Source: DATAYF01 sp036272735 (lineage in GTDB: Bacteria; Chloroflexota; Ktedonobacteria; Ktedonobacterales; Ktedonobacteraceae). Taken from it: 40,253 bases of DNA. Of this stretch, positions 7,522-16,456 are shown piece after piece. Below the pieces are notes generated by a model, which did no database searches, was not told the origin of the DNA, and worked only from the letters and a program-made list of their open reading frames with translations. Position numbers and translations under genes: made by a program. Within the stretch, counting starts at the first letter, position 1. Each line of letters starts with the position of its first letter. The DNA is taken from assembly GCA_036272735.1 (NCBI GenBank), contig DATAYF010000606.1:1-40253 (forward strand). Reading direction: 5' to 3'.

Positions 7522-8538
7522 TTATCCAATAAGCTCAAGCGCCTGCACGTGCTGCTGGCGATAGCGTTCAGGCCATTCGAGACCAAGTTGTTGCCAGGTG
7601 ATACCCGCGTCGTTCGAGCGAAACACTCCATGATTGTTAGCGGCATAGAAAATGCCTTGCTCGGCCGGATTTGTGGCGATACAGGAAACAAGCATGCCTT
7701 TGGGGCCTGGCAATCCTTCGGTTACACGCTGCCAGGTTTGCCCGGCTGTATGACGCACGATATACGATTCGGCGATGGTATAATTGTGCGCCTCGTGAGG
7801 ACCAGGAGCGACCGAAGCAATGACGGTATGGGGATTGGCCGGATCAATTGCCAGACTCCACACGTAGTGGTAATGCTCCAATCCCTCGTCGAAGACATGC
7901 CATGTTGCACCATTATCATATGTTTCGGCGTAGCCATCGCCTGCCGCTTCATAGACACGCCCTGGTGCGTTAGCATGCATACGCAGGGTATGCCCATCAC
8001 ATGGCGCTCCTGGCTTGCGATCTTCCCAGGTTTGACCCATATCCAGGCTACGCATGATGCCACCAAGCTCAATAGCCACAAAGAGATGCTGCGGATTATG
8101 CGGGTCCGGCTGAATCCAGCGCACATGATGCGTATAGGGACGCGGGGGGAAGCTCCATGTCGGTTTAGAAGGAATTTCTTGGAGACTCGACCGCTCCTGC
8201 CAGGTGTCGCCTCCATCGGTAGAAAAGAAAAGCGCACTGGGTTCGGTACCAGCCCAGACAGTCCCGTAATTGCCATTCTTTCCATTGAGAGCGACCGCTA
8301 CCGACATCACCATCGCGTGTGGAATCCCTGGCCCTACCGCTTGCCAGGTATGGCCCTCATCATCACTACGCCATAAACCTTGATCGGCGGTCCCACAATA
8401 GACACGCTCCTGTTTATTAGCATCAACTGCCAGGCAATATGGCTGCATGTCTGGCAGATATTCGGTGAGTTTCCAGTGATCGCGTTTTCCGCTGATCACG
8501 GCTAGCGAGTCGTTCATCGCAACGTACATGCTCGTCAT
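7522..8538 (-). CDS. BNR/sialidase-like repeat beta-propeller protein
   Basis: A 338-residue protein with no signal peptide. At least six Asp-box (BNR) repeats are visible: SDDEGHTW, STDGGDTW, SLDMGQTW, TYDNGATW, HTAGQTW and SNDAGITW. They are spaced as expected for blades of a six- or seven-bladed propeller of the WD40/YVTN/BNR-like superfamily. The catalytic Arg triad and Tyr/Glu pair of true sialidases cannot be identified, so a binding or unassigned glycosidase-like role is as likely as catalysis. An AAAGGAC site precedes the ATG. The long open frame on the other strand is a shadow: it has no domain features, while the repeats are clear on this strand. Confidence 0.8.
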   Translation of the reverse strand: MTSMYVAMNDSLAVISGKRDHWKLTEYLPDMQPYCLAVDANKQERVYCGTADQGLWRSDDEGHTWQAVGPGIPHAMVMSVAVALNGKNGNYGTVWAGTEPSALFFSTDGGDTWQERSSLQEIPSKPTWSFPPRPYTHHVRWIQPDPHNPQHLFVAIELGGIMRSLDMGQTWEDRKPGAPCDGHTLRMHANAPGRVYEAAGDGYAETYDNGATWHVFDEGLEHYHYVWSLAIDPANPHTVIASVAPGPHEAHNYTIAESYIVRHTAGQTWQRVTEGLPGPKGMLVSCIATNPAEQGIFYAANNHGVFRSNDAGITWQQLGLEWPERYRQQHVQALELIG

Positions 8539-8757
8539 GGCTTGTCCTTTCTCTATGCCGCCCGCAACCCTATATGGCGACGTCGCTGATCATCACTGAC
8601 CAGCTTCCACCAATGATTAAGTTTTTGCTATGAAATATACTCATCCTCGTTGTATTACTTTATTGCCACTTTCACCTACTTGTAGCTTAGCACACGTGCT
8701 ATACAATCTCAAACTGATAAGTATATCTCGAAAAACTAAACATAAACCTGCTTGTGT

Positions 8758-8786
8758 TTGACAAATGTTCGGCACGATGTGATACA
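8758..8786 (+). promoter_or_regulatory. Candidate promoter for the 63-residue membrane protein
   Basis: TTGACA (8758-8763), a 17-bp spacer and GATACA (8781-8786; A, T, A of the -10 core kept). It lies downstream of the first possible ATG (8754), which argues for an internal start. The 8539-8843 gap holds nothing else recognisable apart from AT-rich DNA upstream of the minus-strand BNR gene. Confidence 0.4.
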
Positions 8787-8843
8787 TTCGGGCGTATGCA
8801 CCGTTCGTCGAAAGGGAAAATGATACCCGTTGGGAGAAGTACG

Positions 8844-9035
8844 ATGATGTTCTGTATTGCTGCGGTTAGTGCGATAATATTGGCTGCCTCTCTTCTTGAT
8901 GAGATTGTTGTGGTCATCATGGGTGGAAGCTTTATCGGGCTGGCCTGCTTTTTGTGTTTCTTCACCTTGAAAGAAATTTTTACCTCCCGCCATAAAAATC
9001 CTTTAGAAGATCCTCCAGCAGATGAGATACAATAA
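8844..9035 (+). CDS. Small two-helix membrane protein of unknown function
   Basis: A 63-residue protein. It is mostly two hydrophobic helices (about residues 2-16 and 20-40) joined by a short LLDE turn, then a charged tail (KEIFTSRHKNPLEDPPADEIQ, with only the Lys/Asp pattern notable). The frame is open from 8754, but a promoter-like TTGACA lies at 8758 and GGGAG sits 7-11 nt before the ATG at 8844, so the short form is chosen; an ATG at 8820 is also possible. No family is recognised. It stands 60 bp upstream of the dienelactone hydrolase gene on the same strand and may share its transcript. Confidence 0.5.
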   Translation: MMFCIAAVSAIILAASLLDEIVVVIMGGSFIGLACFLCFFTLKEIFTSRHKNPLEDPPADEIQ

Positions 9036-9095
9036 CATCGATGCTATTGTACAAGCTCATTTATAGAGCATATACAAACAAGGAGAGACTTCTAC

Positions 9096-9800
9096 ATGGG
9101 AACCGCACAATCACTTTCATTTCCCGCTGAGCAGCGACAACTTGAGGGTTATCTCGCTCGTCCTGAGGGGGAGGGACCATTTCCTGGCGTGGTAATAATT
9201 CACGAAATATTTGGGATGAACGAGAATATCAAGGATATTGCCAGGCGCTTCGCGAATGAGGGCTACGTGGCGCTGGCTGTAGACCTATTTACGGGGCGCA
9301 ATCGCACTGTGTGTATGTTTCGTTTCATGGGACAAATGCTGTTCAATTCACTCAAAAATAGTAGCATTTGTGATTTGCAAAAGTCTTTGACGTTTCTAGC
9401 CGAGCAGCCCGAAGTCGATAGTGAGCGAATCGGGGCGATTGGATTTTGTATGGGTGGTGGTTTTGCGGTGGCCTGGGCATGCAACGATCAACGGCTCAAG
9501 GCAATCGCCCCGTTTTATGCGATGAATCCGAAACCACTGGGGGCTGTGGCACGAAGTTGCCCAGTGGTAGGCTCATATCCTGCCGAGGATTTCACGGCAA
9601 AGCCTGGAATGAAGCTTGAAGCGGCCTTAGAAAACCACGACATCCCCCATGATATCAAAGTATATCCTGGGGCAAAGCATTCGTTTTTCAACGACCAGGG
9701 ATCGCACTACGACGCGGTAGCCTCACAAGATGCCTGGCAACGGGTGCTTCTATTCTTTCAAGAACGCCTTGCAGCATCTACTACATCAGAACTTGCATAA
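9096..9800 (+). CDS. Dienelactone hydrolase family protein
   Basis: A 234-residue alpha/beta hydrolase of usual family length. The catalytic triad can be placed at Cys118 (GFCMGG), Asp165 (PAEDF) and His195 (KHSFFND). The family's activating glutamate is Glu37 in HEIFGM. The characterised reaction is hydrolysis of 4-carboxymethylenebut-2-en-4-olide in chlorocatechol breakdown, but most genomic relatives act on unknown esters or lactones. It is cytosolic, with no signal peptide. An AAGGAGAG site precedes the start. No other ring-cleavage gene is nearby, so the pathway is open. It is convergent with the PhoU-like gene (40-bp gap). Confidence 0.9.
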   Translation: MGTAQSLSFPAEQRQLEGYLARPEGEGPFPGVVIIHEIFGMNENIKDIARRFANEGYVALAVDLFTGRNRTVCMFRFMGQMLFNSLKNSSICDLQKSLTFLAEQPEVDSERIGAIGFCMGGGFAVAWACNDQRLKAIAPFYAMNPKPLGAVARSCPVVGSYPAEDFTAKPGMKLEAALENHDIPHDIKVYPGAKHSFFNDQGSHYDAVASQDAWQRVLLFFQERLAASTTSELA

Positions 9801-9840
9801 GCTTTTCACAAAGGAGTAAGCGAGCACATATATTTGAGCA

Positions 9841-10587
9841 TCAGCGCAATTCGGTCACGACAACGTACTGATGATTGTGGAGCATAATCACACGCTCATT
9901 GATGTGCTTACAATGGTCGGCGATCCGTTCGAGTACATGGGCAATGTTTAGCAGGTAGATGGCGCGCTCTAGAAAATGAGCATCATCCTTGAGTGCTTCA
10001 AACGCGCAGGGAGGGGTGAGCGCCGTGACCAGGTCGTTACTCACCATGCGATAGCGTGCGTTCACAACGTCGTCCTCGTGCCGTAGATAGGCAGCAAGCG
10101 CATAATTATCTTCGATAACGACGCGCACCGTTTTTTGGAGAAACAAGTGGACTTCATGGCCCAGGGCAAGCAAATTCCGCACCATTGATTGCTCAGAAAC
10201 GGTCCGTTGGAGATTGAGTGCACAGGGACGGAAACGCTCGCCATCCTGAAAAGTGAAGGGCATGTGAAGTGTGCTACGGGCGATGCTGGTAGCACATTCG
10301 CCAATATGCATTAGCTGTTCCGCGATCATACGTGCCACGACAATTGTACGAATATCGCGTTCACTCCATGAACGTTCGACCGCGAGGAGGTGCAGAGTAT
10401 AGGCATTAATATCCGCCTGCGAGGTCACGACGCAGTAACTCGACGCGATAACCTTGTAGGCCAGACCTTGATTGTTATGCTCGATAATGCTGATTGACTG
10501 TGATAAAGCATTCTCTACCGCCCAGGAAAGTTGTTGCAGCAATTGATCCAAGCGTTGTAAGAGATGGTACGGAATGCCTCTTCCCAT
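9841..10587 (-). CDS. PhoU-like phosphate/metal homeostasis protein
   Basis: A 248-residue all-helical protein with two PhoU repeats. The second ends in the typical VLERIADHCKHINERVIML, matching the family's E(R)xxDxxxN metal-contact pattern; the first repeat is less conserved. PhoU proteins bind metal clusters at the membrane and restrain phosphate uptake through PstSCAB-PhoR, none of which lies in this window. Downstream of the FTR1 permease gene on the same strand (172-bp gap), it may instead act beside that transporter, as some PhoU-like proteins do with other ion carriers. An AAAGGAAAGG site precedes the ATG. Confidence 0.85.
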   Translation of the reverse strand: MGRGIPYHLLQRLDQLLQQLSWAVENALSQSISIIEHNNQGLAYKVIASSYCVVTSQADINAYTLHLLAVERSWSERDIRTIVVARMIAEQLMHIGECATSIARSTLHMPFTFQDGERFRPCALNLQRTVSEQSMVRNLLALGHEVHLFLQKTVRVVIEDNYALAAYLRHEDDVVNARYRMVSNDLVTALTPPCAFEALKDDAHFLERAIYLLNIAHVLERIADHCKHINERVIMLHNHQYVVVTELR

Positions 10588-10759
10588 TAAGCCTTTCCTT
10601 TCGCATCATCGGCATCATCGGTGAGCAACGCCGACGGTGCGCATATCTGGCACGCGATGACGCTCTACTTCATCCTACCATATGCTGATAGACAGCCTGA
10701 ATAGTGCGTACAACAGAGGTACGTTACATACCTGGGAAAAGTGACATCACGTTATAGTG

Positions 10760-11806
10760 TTATCGTTCACTGGTCGCAGGCATCATTGCCAACTCGTTTT
10801 CAAGCGTGGTCTCAGGCTGCCGAGCAGCAATCGCATTTTGTTTGCGGGGCCGCCAGACTTTGACGTATTGAGCAAGGAAGTAGGAACCAATGACAAACAC
10901 GGCGGCAAAAACCTGGGCGCTCAGCGACTCAACCGTTGGAAACACGGCAAACCAGAGGCCCATCCAGGCGGGTATTGGCAGATTCAGCGTCGTTGTGGAG
11001 ATCCAGTGAGCCAGTTGCATCTCTTGTATGCTCTCGCCAACCATCACAATTAGGACGACACCAAGCAGCACGCCGGTAAGCACGAGCATCTTTTTATACG
11101 GCAGCTTGTGATGGGCCACAAAAGTAAGGACGCCGATCACTGCTGTAAAAGCCAAACCGATGGCAACACCCTCTAAAACGACGGTTGAGCCAGCTTGAAG
11201 CCTCAAGTTTTGCAGGAAAAGTACGACCTCGAAGCCCTCGCGATACATAGCGCTAAAACCGAGCAACGCCAATCCCAACACCGTCTTAGATCTGCTGTCA
11301 CCGTCGTTTTTCATCAAGTTCTTGCGCCGCTTATTGTGCAGTGAGATCCAGCCAGTCCAGTAAATCTTGTGGAAGAACCAGTTCATGATGACAAGTAAGA
11401 CGACAATCGCTAGCAGACCGGTTGCAGCTTGAATGTTGAGCGCGGGTGCACTCACCGCACTAATCACCGCGATGGCGATAAACCAGGTGGCAACGGTCGC
11501 CAGAAATCCAGCACCGGCTCCCACAGTAATCGGACGACGATATGGCTGGTTCGACCCCATGAGGCTGGCTGTAATCGCCGCCAATACCAGGATGGCCTCC
11601 AACCCTTCGCGAAATACCAGCAGGCCAGTATTGAGAATGACTGCGTTGTGGTCGAGGTTCGCAGCAGTTGGGCTAGGATTTCCAGAGGCAACGATCCCTT
11701 GCCACACCAGGACCCCCACTACCAGCAGCCCCGCGAACGCGAGCACAATGCGCAACCCTTTTTTAAGCGGCCTGGCACCGTCCCGAAAAATACCTTCGCT
11801 CAACAT
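10760..11806 (-). CDS. FTR1-family high-affinity iron permease
   Basis: A 348-residue membrane protein with about seven transmembrane helices. Both diagnostic motifs are present: REGLE at 66-70 and REGFE at 189-193, whose glutamates take up Fe(III) in Ftr1/EfeU. An N-terminal hydrophobic helix (19-38) precedes the core. In bacteria FTR1 works with a periplasmic cupredoxin/EfeO and a peroxidase EfeB; none is present here, so this is a lone permease. Two TTAGGG-type boxes in the promoter suggest iron control. After the last helix is a short polar tail. Confidence 0.9.
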   Translation of the reverse strand: MLSEGIFRDGARPLKKGLRIVLAFAGLLVVGVLVWQGIVASGNPSPTAANLDHNAVILNTGLLVFREGLEAILVLAAITASLMGSNQPYRRPITVGAGAGFLATVATWFIAIAVISAVSAPALNIQAATGLLAIVVLLVIMNWFFHKIYWTGWISLHNKRRKNLMKNDGDSRSKTVLGLALLGFSAMYREGFEVVLFLQNLRLQAGSTVVLEGVAIGLAFTAVIGVLTFVAHHKLPYKKMLVLTGVLLGVVLIVMVGESIQEMQLAHWISTTTLNLPIPAWMGLWFAVFPTVESLSAQVFAAVFVIGSYFLAQYVKVWRPRKQNAIAARQPETTLENELAMMPATSER

Positions 11807-11877
11807 GTCAAATCCTTCCTAAAAGCGCTGCCTCCTGCAAGAAACGCGTATTGGCAATGAAGCATAGCTACTATCCA

Positions 11878-11945
11878 TCTATAACTCAAGGGCATTAGCA
11901 TGCCCTAATATCCTACTTTCCACGTCGGATATTAGCACACCCTAA
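11878..11945 (-). promoter_or_regulatory. Twin DtxR/IdeR-like iron boxes over the FTR1 promoter
   Basis: Read on the minus strand, TTAGGGCATGCTAA (11908-11895) and TTAGGGTGTGCTAA (11945-11932) are two near-identical 14-mers set 37 bp apart. Each is a TTAG-N6-CTAA dyad resembling iron boxes of DtxR/IdeR repressors. They are joined by a second dyad, CTAATATCC (11905-11913) with GGATATTAG (11927-11935). A -10-like TATAGA lies at 11883-11878 with its -35 position inside the proximal box, so binding should block transcription of the iron permease. The rest of the 307-bp gap holds the plus-strand promoter listed next. Confidence 0.55.
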
Positions 11946-11983
11946 CAACCATCGTCAAGGTGTACAAAAATTCGATTGTTCAT

Positions 11984-12012
11984 TTGCTACGCATCGGTTC
12001 TTTTGTTATACT
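11984..12012 (+). promoter_or_regulatory. Promoter of the beta-CASP gene
   Basis: TTGCTA (11984-11989), a 17-bp spacer and TATACT (12007-12012) with an extended -10 TG one base upstream. It predicts a leader of about 95 nt before the ATG at 12114. Confidence 0.6.
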
Positions 12013-12113
12013 TCACCTCACACAGAACACGCTGTGGCTGGCTTTATGGCGACATAATGATAGAGGCGATGATTGACGAAGGCAAGCAAGCGAAGAGATA
12101 GAGGCCCATACTC

Positions 12114-15100
12114 ATGCAGGTTATTTTTGCTGGGGGCGCAAGTGGTGTGGGAGCCAGTTGCACCGCGATAGAATTAGCAGGAAAGTGGTTTGTGGTTGAC
12201 GCTGGAGTACGTGTCGAGCGCCAGGCTGATCCTCTCCCCGACCTATCAGTATTGGAAGATAATGAGGTACGGGCAATTTTTGTGACCCATGCTCATGCCG
12301 ACCACATCGGTGCGCTGCCACTGCTACACCAGGCGTTCCCCACTGTGCCCATATTTGCTTCGCGTGCGACTGGTCTTCTGATGGAGGTGATGCTCTCCGA
12401 TGCGCTCAAGGTGATGAATCGGCGGGCAATGGAAGAGATGGAGCTGCCGCTGTACCCTCCCAAATTAGTGGCAAGTATGCTTGATCGTGTGCGCCCTCTC
12501 CCGGTCGGCGAGACGTTGACGCTGCCAGTACTTCCCGATGTGACCATTATCACTAGCAGGGCCGGGCATATCGCCGGGGCCATTAGCTTCGGTTTCGCGG
12601 CCAAAGACGGCTCGGTGGTCATATCCGGCGACCTGAGCGCCACACCCCAACGCACCGTGTTGGGGGCCGTGCCACCCGCCATCGAATGTCCCGATCTGCT
12701 GGTGCTCGAATCAACGTATGGCGCGCGCTTGCACCCCAATCGTCAGGCGGAGGAGCAACGTTTTGCGCAGGCGGTCGCGGAAGGTATTCAACGTGGTGGT
12801 CATACGCTTATCCCTTGCTTCGGATTGGGGCGCGGGCAAGAGTTGTTGCTCATTTTGCAGGCCGCTCAAGAACAAGGGCAGATCCCAATGTTCCCCATTT
12901 ATGTCGATGGCCTGGTCAGGCGCGTATGTTCGACCTACTTACTGATGCCGGAGGCGCTGACTCCACGTCTGCAACGCCAGATACGCCGGGGTTATCTACC
13001 CTTTTCCAGTTCACAGATCAGTTTTGTGCGCGATGAGCGCGAACGTTTACGTTTGTTGTCTGGCCCGCCCGCTTGCATCCTTTCAAGTAGCGGCATGCTT
13101 ACCGGCGGACCAAGCGCCTCGTACGCCGCACAGTTAGCGCCTGACCCACGCGCCTCTATTTTGATTACCGGCTACCAGGACGAAGAATCGCCCGGTAAAA
13201 AGCTCTTAGACCTGGCGGAGCAACAGGCCAACCACCTGGAACTGCATGGGACAACGGTGCAGGTTCAATGCCACGTTGCCAAGTACAATCTTTCCGCCCA
13301 TGCCGATGGTGGCGAACTGGCTGCGTACGCAGCAGCGTTAAAGCCCCGACGTGTCGCTCTGGTCCACGGTGATGATGGTGCGCGTGCTGCTTTACAAACG
13401 CGACTGCAAGATTTCGATGTGTTTCTACCATCCAATGGGCGCGGTTTCATGTACGACACGCGCCATGCTACCAGATCAGCCGCTGCTTCGCTCACCCCGT
13501 TAGCGACGGTACCCACAGCGATTGGAAATGGTGCTCCCTTTGACGATGAAGCGATGCAAACCGTGTGGGAAGTGGTGAAAAGTGTGCCGACGCTGCGCGT
13601 GATTACGGCCCGCGAACTGGCGGTGGTCTGGTATGGTGAGGCAACTGAAGCGCACACACAACAGGTATTGAATGTGTTAGCCGACGACTACGACCAACGT
13701 TATTTTGTGCGCCAGCACGCGTTCGAAGAAGCGTATCGCGTGCGTGGGCAGCAAGAAGAGGCTCCGGCCGATACGCTAGGCGATCTGGTTGGCTCGATCC
13801 TGCTTATGCAATTGCGCTTTGAACATTCCAAGCCGGTGCTGTGCGTGGGTATCGAGCCGCCATCGTTTATACGCGTCCAACTGCCACCAGGCGTCTCCGA
13901 GCGTACCCGTTTCCCTTTTTCCGCTATCTTAGAGGTACTTGGTCCAATCCCTGAGCAGGCGGCGCAATCGTGGCCGGACACCGCAACGTTCCTTAAGGAC
14001 CTGGTCAAAACAGCACACGCACAACGACGGCATATGTCGATTCACGCTATCGCCCAACAATGTCGCGAAAGTGTGCATTACACATTGAGCGAACTGTGCC
14101 AGTTCGCCCAGGTACCCGAACACGATCTCGTCGCACGCCTGACGGTCGCCAAGCTGGTGCACCTCAATCCCATGTTGTTCATACAGCAACGCTCAGTGCT
14201 GGATGGTGATGGGGTGTCGCTATATACCCTGGCTCCCGAGTGGCGCGAGTCGCTGGAAGAACAGGAGACGATGGCGCGCCCGGACCAGAACCGAATTTTG
14301 GCGATTGTAGAGCAGCATCTTGGCAATCCCGATGGCCTCACGCGGCGTAGCGTCGATCCCGATACTGGAGATGTAACGCTGCATTTTCAGTTTCCGCTGG
14401 TTGCTGCTGAACGCTATGGTGCAGCGTTAGAGGCTGCGGCACAGGATGCAGACGTTTCCATCACAATTTCACCGCGTACAAATCAATTTATGCTCTCGCA
14501 ATTAGCTCAGCAAATGCTGCCCGCAGGCCTGATGCTGCAAAGTTCACCCTCTATTTACGCCGACTTTTGCCTCGTGCAGTGCAGTTGTAATGGGCAAGCA
14601 ACACCAGGGGAGATAGCAGAAGCCCAGCATACTTTCACGGCTACCACTGGTTGGAACTTGGAGATTAAATATCCATCAGCGCAATTGGCTACGCAGGCCA
14701 AAGCGCTGCCCACGACTGTGCAAGAGCGCACAGAGGCCGTATCTCAGCATCAGGCGATGCAGATGGCGCAACAGCTTTTGAGTCCACTGCCTGGCTACTA
14801 CCGCGTCGGTATGGAATTGGCGACAACAACGTTGGTAGTACGTTTCTACTTTCCCGAAGTGGCACAGGAGCGCCACCAGGAGACGCTCGAACGCCTGGCA
14901 GACGCAACTGGCTGGGATGTACGCGTCCACCCGGCCATCAATCAAGAGGCGCTGATGGCATGTGCACGACGTGTGCTACCGCCTGAGGTCATCAGCAACA
15001 ATCAGCCTTCACTCTTCCACAAGGAACGTACGGTGCGCTTGCGTTGTGCTGGCTCGGCCTCCGATGATGCTATCCAGCAGGCACAGGATCAATTCACTGA

Positions 15101-15137
15101 AGAAACCGGCTGGTTGCTCAACGTGCGGTTTTTATGA
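12114..15137 (+). CDS. Metallo-beta-lactamase/beta-CASP nuclease with long duplicated C-terminal extension
   Basis: A 1007-residue protein. Residues 1-450 form a full MBL/beta-CASP nuclease: HAHADH (59-64), His152, Asp173 in SGD, the beta-CASP acidic motif ESTYG (199-203), His396 in SAHADGGEL and His418 in VHGD. It resembles CPSF-73-like and KH-less archaeal/bacterial RNA-processing enzymes. The remaining 550 residues are not part of the known family. Residues 475-545 and 640-715 look helical, possibly winged-helix. Two homologous modules follow at about 753-853 and 906-1006, each with FxFPxVAxER, a Pro-x-x-Asn-Gln turn, a Leu-Pro helix end, a C/G strand and TGW near the end. All metal ligands are intact, so it should be active. 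RNA is the likely substrate; the extension may choose it. The start follows a weak AGAGATAGAGG. Confidence 0.85.
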   Translation: MQVIFAGGASGVGASCTAIELAGKWFVVDAGVRVERQADPLPDLSVLEDNEVRAIFVTHAHADHIGALPLLHQAFPTVPIFASRATGLLMEVMLSDALKVMNRRAMEEMELPLYPPKLVASMLDRVRPLPVGETLTLPVLPDVTIITSRAGHIAGAISFGFAAKDGSVVISGDLSATPQRTVLGAVPPAIECPDLLVLESTYGARLHPNRQAEEQRFAQAVAEGIQRGGHTLIPCFGLGRGQELLLILQAAQEQGQIPMFPIYVDGLVRRVCSTYLLMPEALTPRLQRQIRRGYLPFSSSQISFVRDERERLRLLSGPPACILSSSGMLTGGPSASYAAQLAPDPRASILITGYQDEESPGKKLLDLAEQQANHLELHGTTVQVQCHVAKYNLSAHADGGELAAYAAALKPRRVALVHGDDGARAALQTRLQDFDVFLPSNGRGFMYDTRHATRSAAASLTPLATVPTAIGNGAPFDDEAMQTVWEVVKSVPTLRVITARELAVVWYGEATEAHTQQVLNVLADDYDQRYFVRQHAFEEAYRVRGQQEEAPADTLGDLVGSILLMQLRFEHSKPVLCVGIEPPSFIRVQLPPGVSERTRFPFSAILEVLGPIPEQAAQSWPDTATFLKDLVKTAHAQRRHMSIHAIAQQCRESVHYTLSELCQFAQVPEHDLVARLTVAKLVHLNPMLFIQQRSVLDGDGVSLYTLAPEWRESLEEQETMARPDQNRILAIVEQHLGNPDGLTRRSVDPDTGDVTLHFQFPLVAAERYGAALEAAAQDADVSITISPRTNQFMLSQLAQQMLPAGLMLQSSPSIYADFCLVQCSCNGQATPGEIAEAQHTFTATTGWNLEIKYPSAQLATQAKALPTTVQERTEAVSQHQAMQMAQQLLSPLPGYYRVGMELATTTLVVRFYFPEVAQERHQETLERLADATGWDVRVHPAINQEALMACARRVLPPEVISNNQPSLFHKERTVRLRCAGSASDDAIQQAQDQFTEETGWLLNVRFL
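14370..15134 (+). repeat. Intragenic duplication: two ~100-codon modules
   Basis: Codons about 753-853 (14370-14672) and 906-1006 (14829-15131) encode alignable protein modules 153 residues apart. Shared landmarks are FQFP/FYFP, AER/QER, a spaced LE, TNQ/INQ, MLP/VLP, AEAQHTF/QQAQDQF and TGWNL/TGWLL. DNA identity is visibly low, so the duplication is old. Confidence 0.65.
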
Positions 15138-15194
15138 TAAAACCGATACATATGATGTTTGGATGATTATGGAACAAAACTCAATGCAGAACCT

Positions 15195-16157
15195 TTACTG
15201 TTGATTGATAACGCACCGGAAGCCAATATGACAGGTCGCGGTATCAATCATCTCTGGAATACGCGCGGCCGGGCGATAGCGCAAACAATAGTTGGGTGCA
15301 CAGAGAAACGAGCCACCTTTGAGCACGCGGCGCGGAATATGAATGTGGGGCTGCGCCGCATCGTAGCTCTGCTCCATAGCTCCCCCGCGTGGATTGACAG
15401 GCGCGCAACAGGTCTTTTCGGCTGGTTGCTCATGCCGTGATTGATACCAGTCGGCGGTCCATTCCCACACGTTGCCAGCCATATCGAATAGACCATAGCC
15501 ATTGGCCGCGAATGTACCAACTGGGGCGGTCCCTTCATAGCCGTCAAGGTCGAGATTTTGCCAGGGGAATTCTCCCTGCCAGGTATTTGCCATCATCACA
15601 CCATCAGGCGCGAACTCATCGCCCCAGGTGAACGTAGCTCCCTCCAGGCCACCACGCGCCGCACGCTCCCACTGCGCCTCGCTGGGTAGCTCTTTGCCTG
15701 CCCACTCCGCGTAGGACTCGGCATCCTCGTACGCTACGTGCACCACAGGATGCTGCTCCCTTCCCTCGATATGACTCTCCGGCCCCTCGGGATGACGCCA
15801 ATTTGCCCCCGGTACATATGCCCACCAGTTGGTAAAGTCATTTAAGCTCACCGGTTGCGCAGGTTTTTGAAACACCAGCGAGCCGGGAACAAGCAGATCG
15901 GGTGCGGCACCAGGATAATCTTCCGGGTTGAGCGGGCGTTCAGCCAGCGTAACATAGCCAGTAGCCTCGACAAACTGGGCAAATTGCGCGTTCGTGACTA
16001 CCCACGTATCCATCCAGAAACCATCAATCGTGACCGGGTGGACAGGTGCTTCTTCTGGATAAAAATGTTCAGAACCCATAAAAAAGGTCCCGCCAGGAAT
16101 CCAAACCATGTCAGTATGTGAAACAGGGTCGTGGGTTGATGCCTCAGATGTGTTCAT
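15195..16157 (-). CDS. Formylglycine-generating enzyme (sulfatase-modifying factor family)
   Basis: A 320-residue protein spanning the whole FGE-sulfatase fold, from MVWIPGGTFFMGS (17-29) to HIGFRCV at the end. The DMAGNVWEWTADWY landmark is present. Most bacterial relatives lack catalytic cysteines, but this one keeps both in GGSFLCAPNYCLRYR (Cys286 and Cys291), the equivalents of the copper-binding redox pair of true aerobic FGEs. It should therefore convert a Cys in a CxPxR sequence of a sulfatase to formylglycine. No signal peptide is seen, so modification is cytosolic. No sulfatase lies in the window. A GAGAGGAAAG site precedes the ATG. It is convergent with the beta-CASP gene, 57 bp apart. 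The 16158-16456 gap holds only the two divergent upstream regions. Confidence 0.88.
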   Translation of the reverse strand: MNTSEASTHDPVSHTDMVWIPGGTFFMGSEHFYPEEAPVHPVTIDGFWMDTWVVTNAQFAQFVEATGYVTLAERPLNPEDYPGAAPDLLVPGSLVFQKPAQPVSLNDFTNWWAYVPGANWRHPEGPESHIEGREQHPVVHVAYEDAESYAEWAGKELPSEAQWERAARGGLEGATFTWGDEFAPDGVMMANTWQGEFPWQNLDLDGYEGTAPVGTFAANGYGLFDMAGNVWEWTADWYQSRHEQPAEKTCCAPVNPRGGAMEQSYDAAQPHIHIPRRVLKGGSFLCAPNYCLRYRPAARIPEMIDTATCHIGFRCVINQQ

Positions 16158-16456
16158 GAGTCTTTCCTCTCTTCGTGCATAAGCATTGACTTTTTCAACG
16201 TGTGCAGATACGTTATATACATTGTCTCATTGCATTGTAGCAGCGGGCGAAATGCGCCTCGCACTTATACTCATCATACTCTACCCGACACATACGCGTC
16301 GCTATTCTCACTGTTTCATACGCATGAACAAAGCTTGCCACAAGTACGTCTGTCTTGAGCAGGTGACAGCATTGCGAAGTTCTAGTAAAATAGGTGATAA
16401 TAATCGCAGACTTTTATCACCCGCTATTCTGGTCAACCTGCATAGGAGAGAGAGTT

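Noticed and set aside
7372..8376. 334-codon open frame on the plus strand
   Set aside because: It is antisense to the BNR-repeat gene, overlaps the cupin's 3' end, has no domain pattern, and the minus strand shows six clear Asp-box repeats.
8736..8993. Minus-strand frames opposite the small membrane protein
   Set aside because: They are charged, low-complexity translations, whereas the plus strand encodes two hydrophobic helices with a Shine-Dalgarno site.
9841..11806. PhoU-like and FTR1 genes as part of a Pst phosphate system
   Set aside because: No pstS, pstC, pstA, pstB or phoR gene is present, so only the family assignment is kept.
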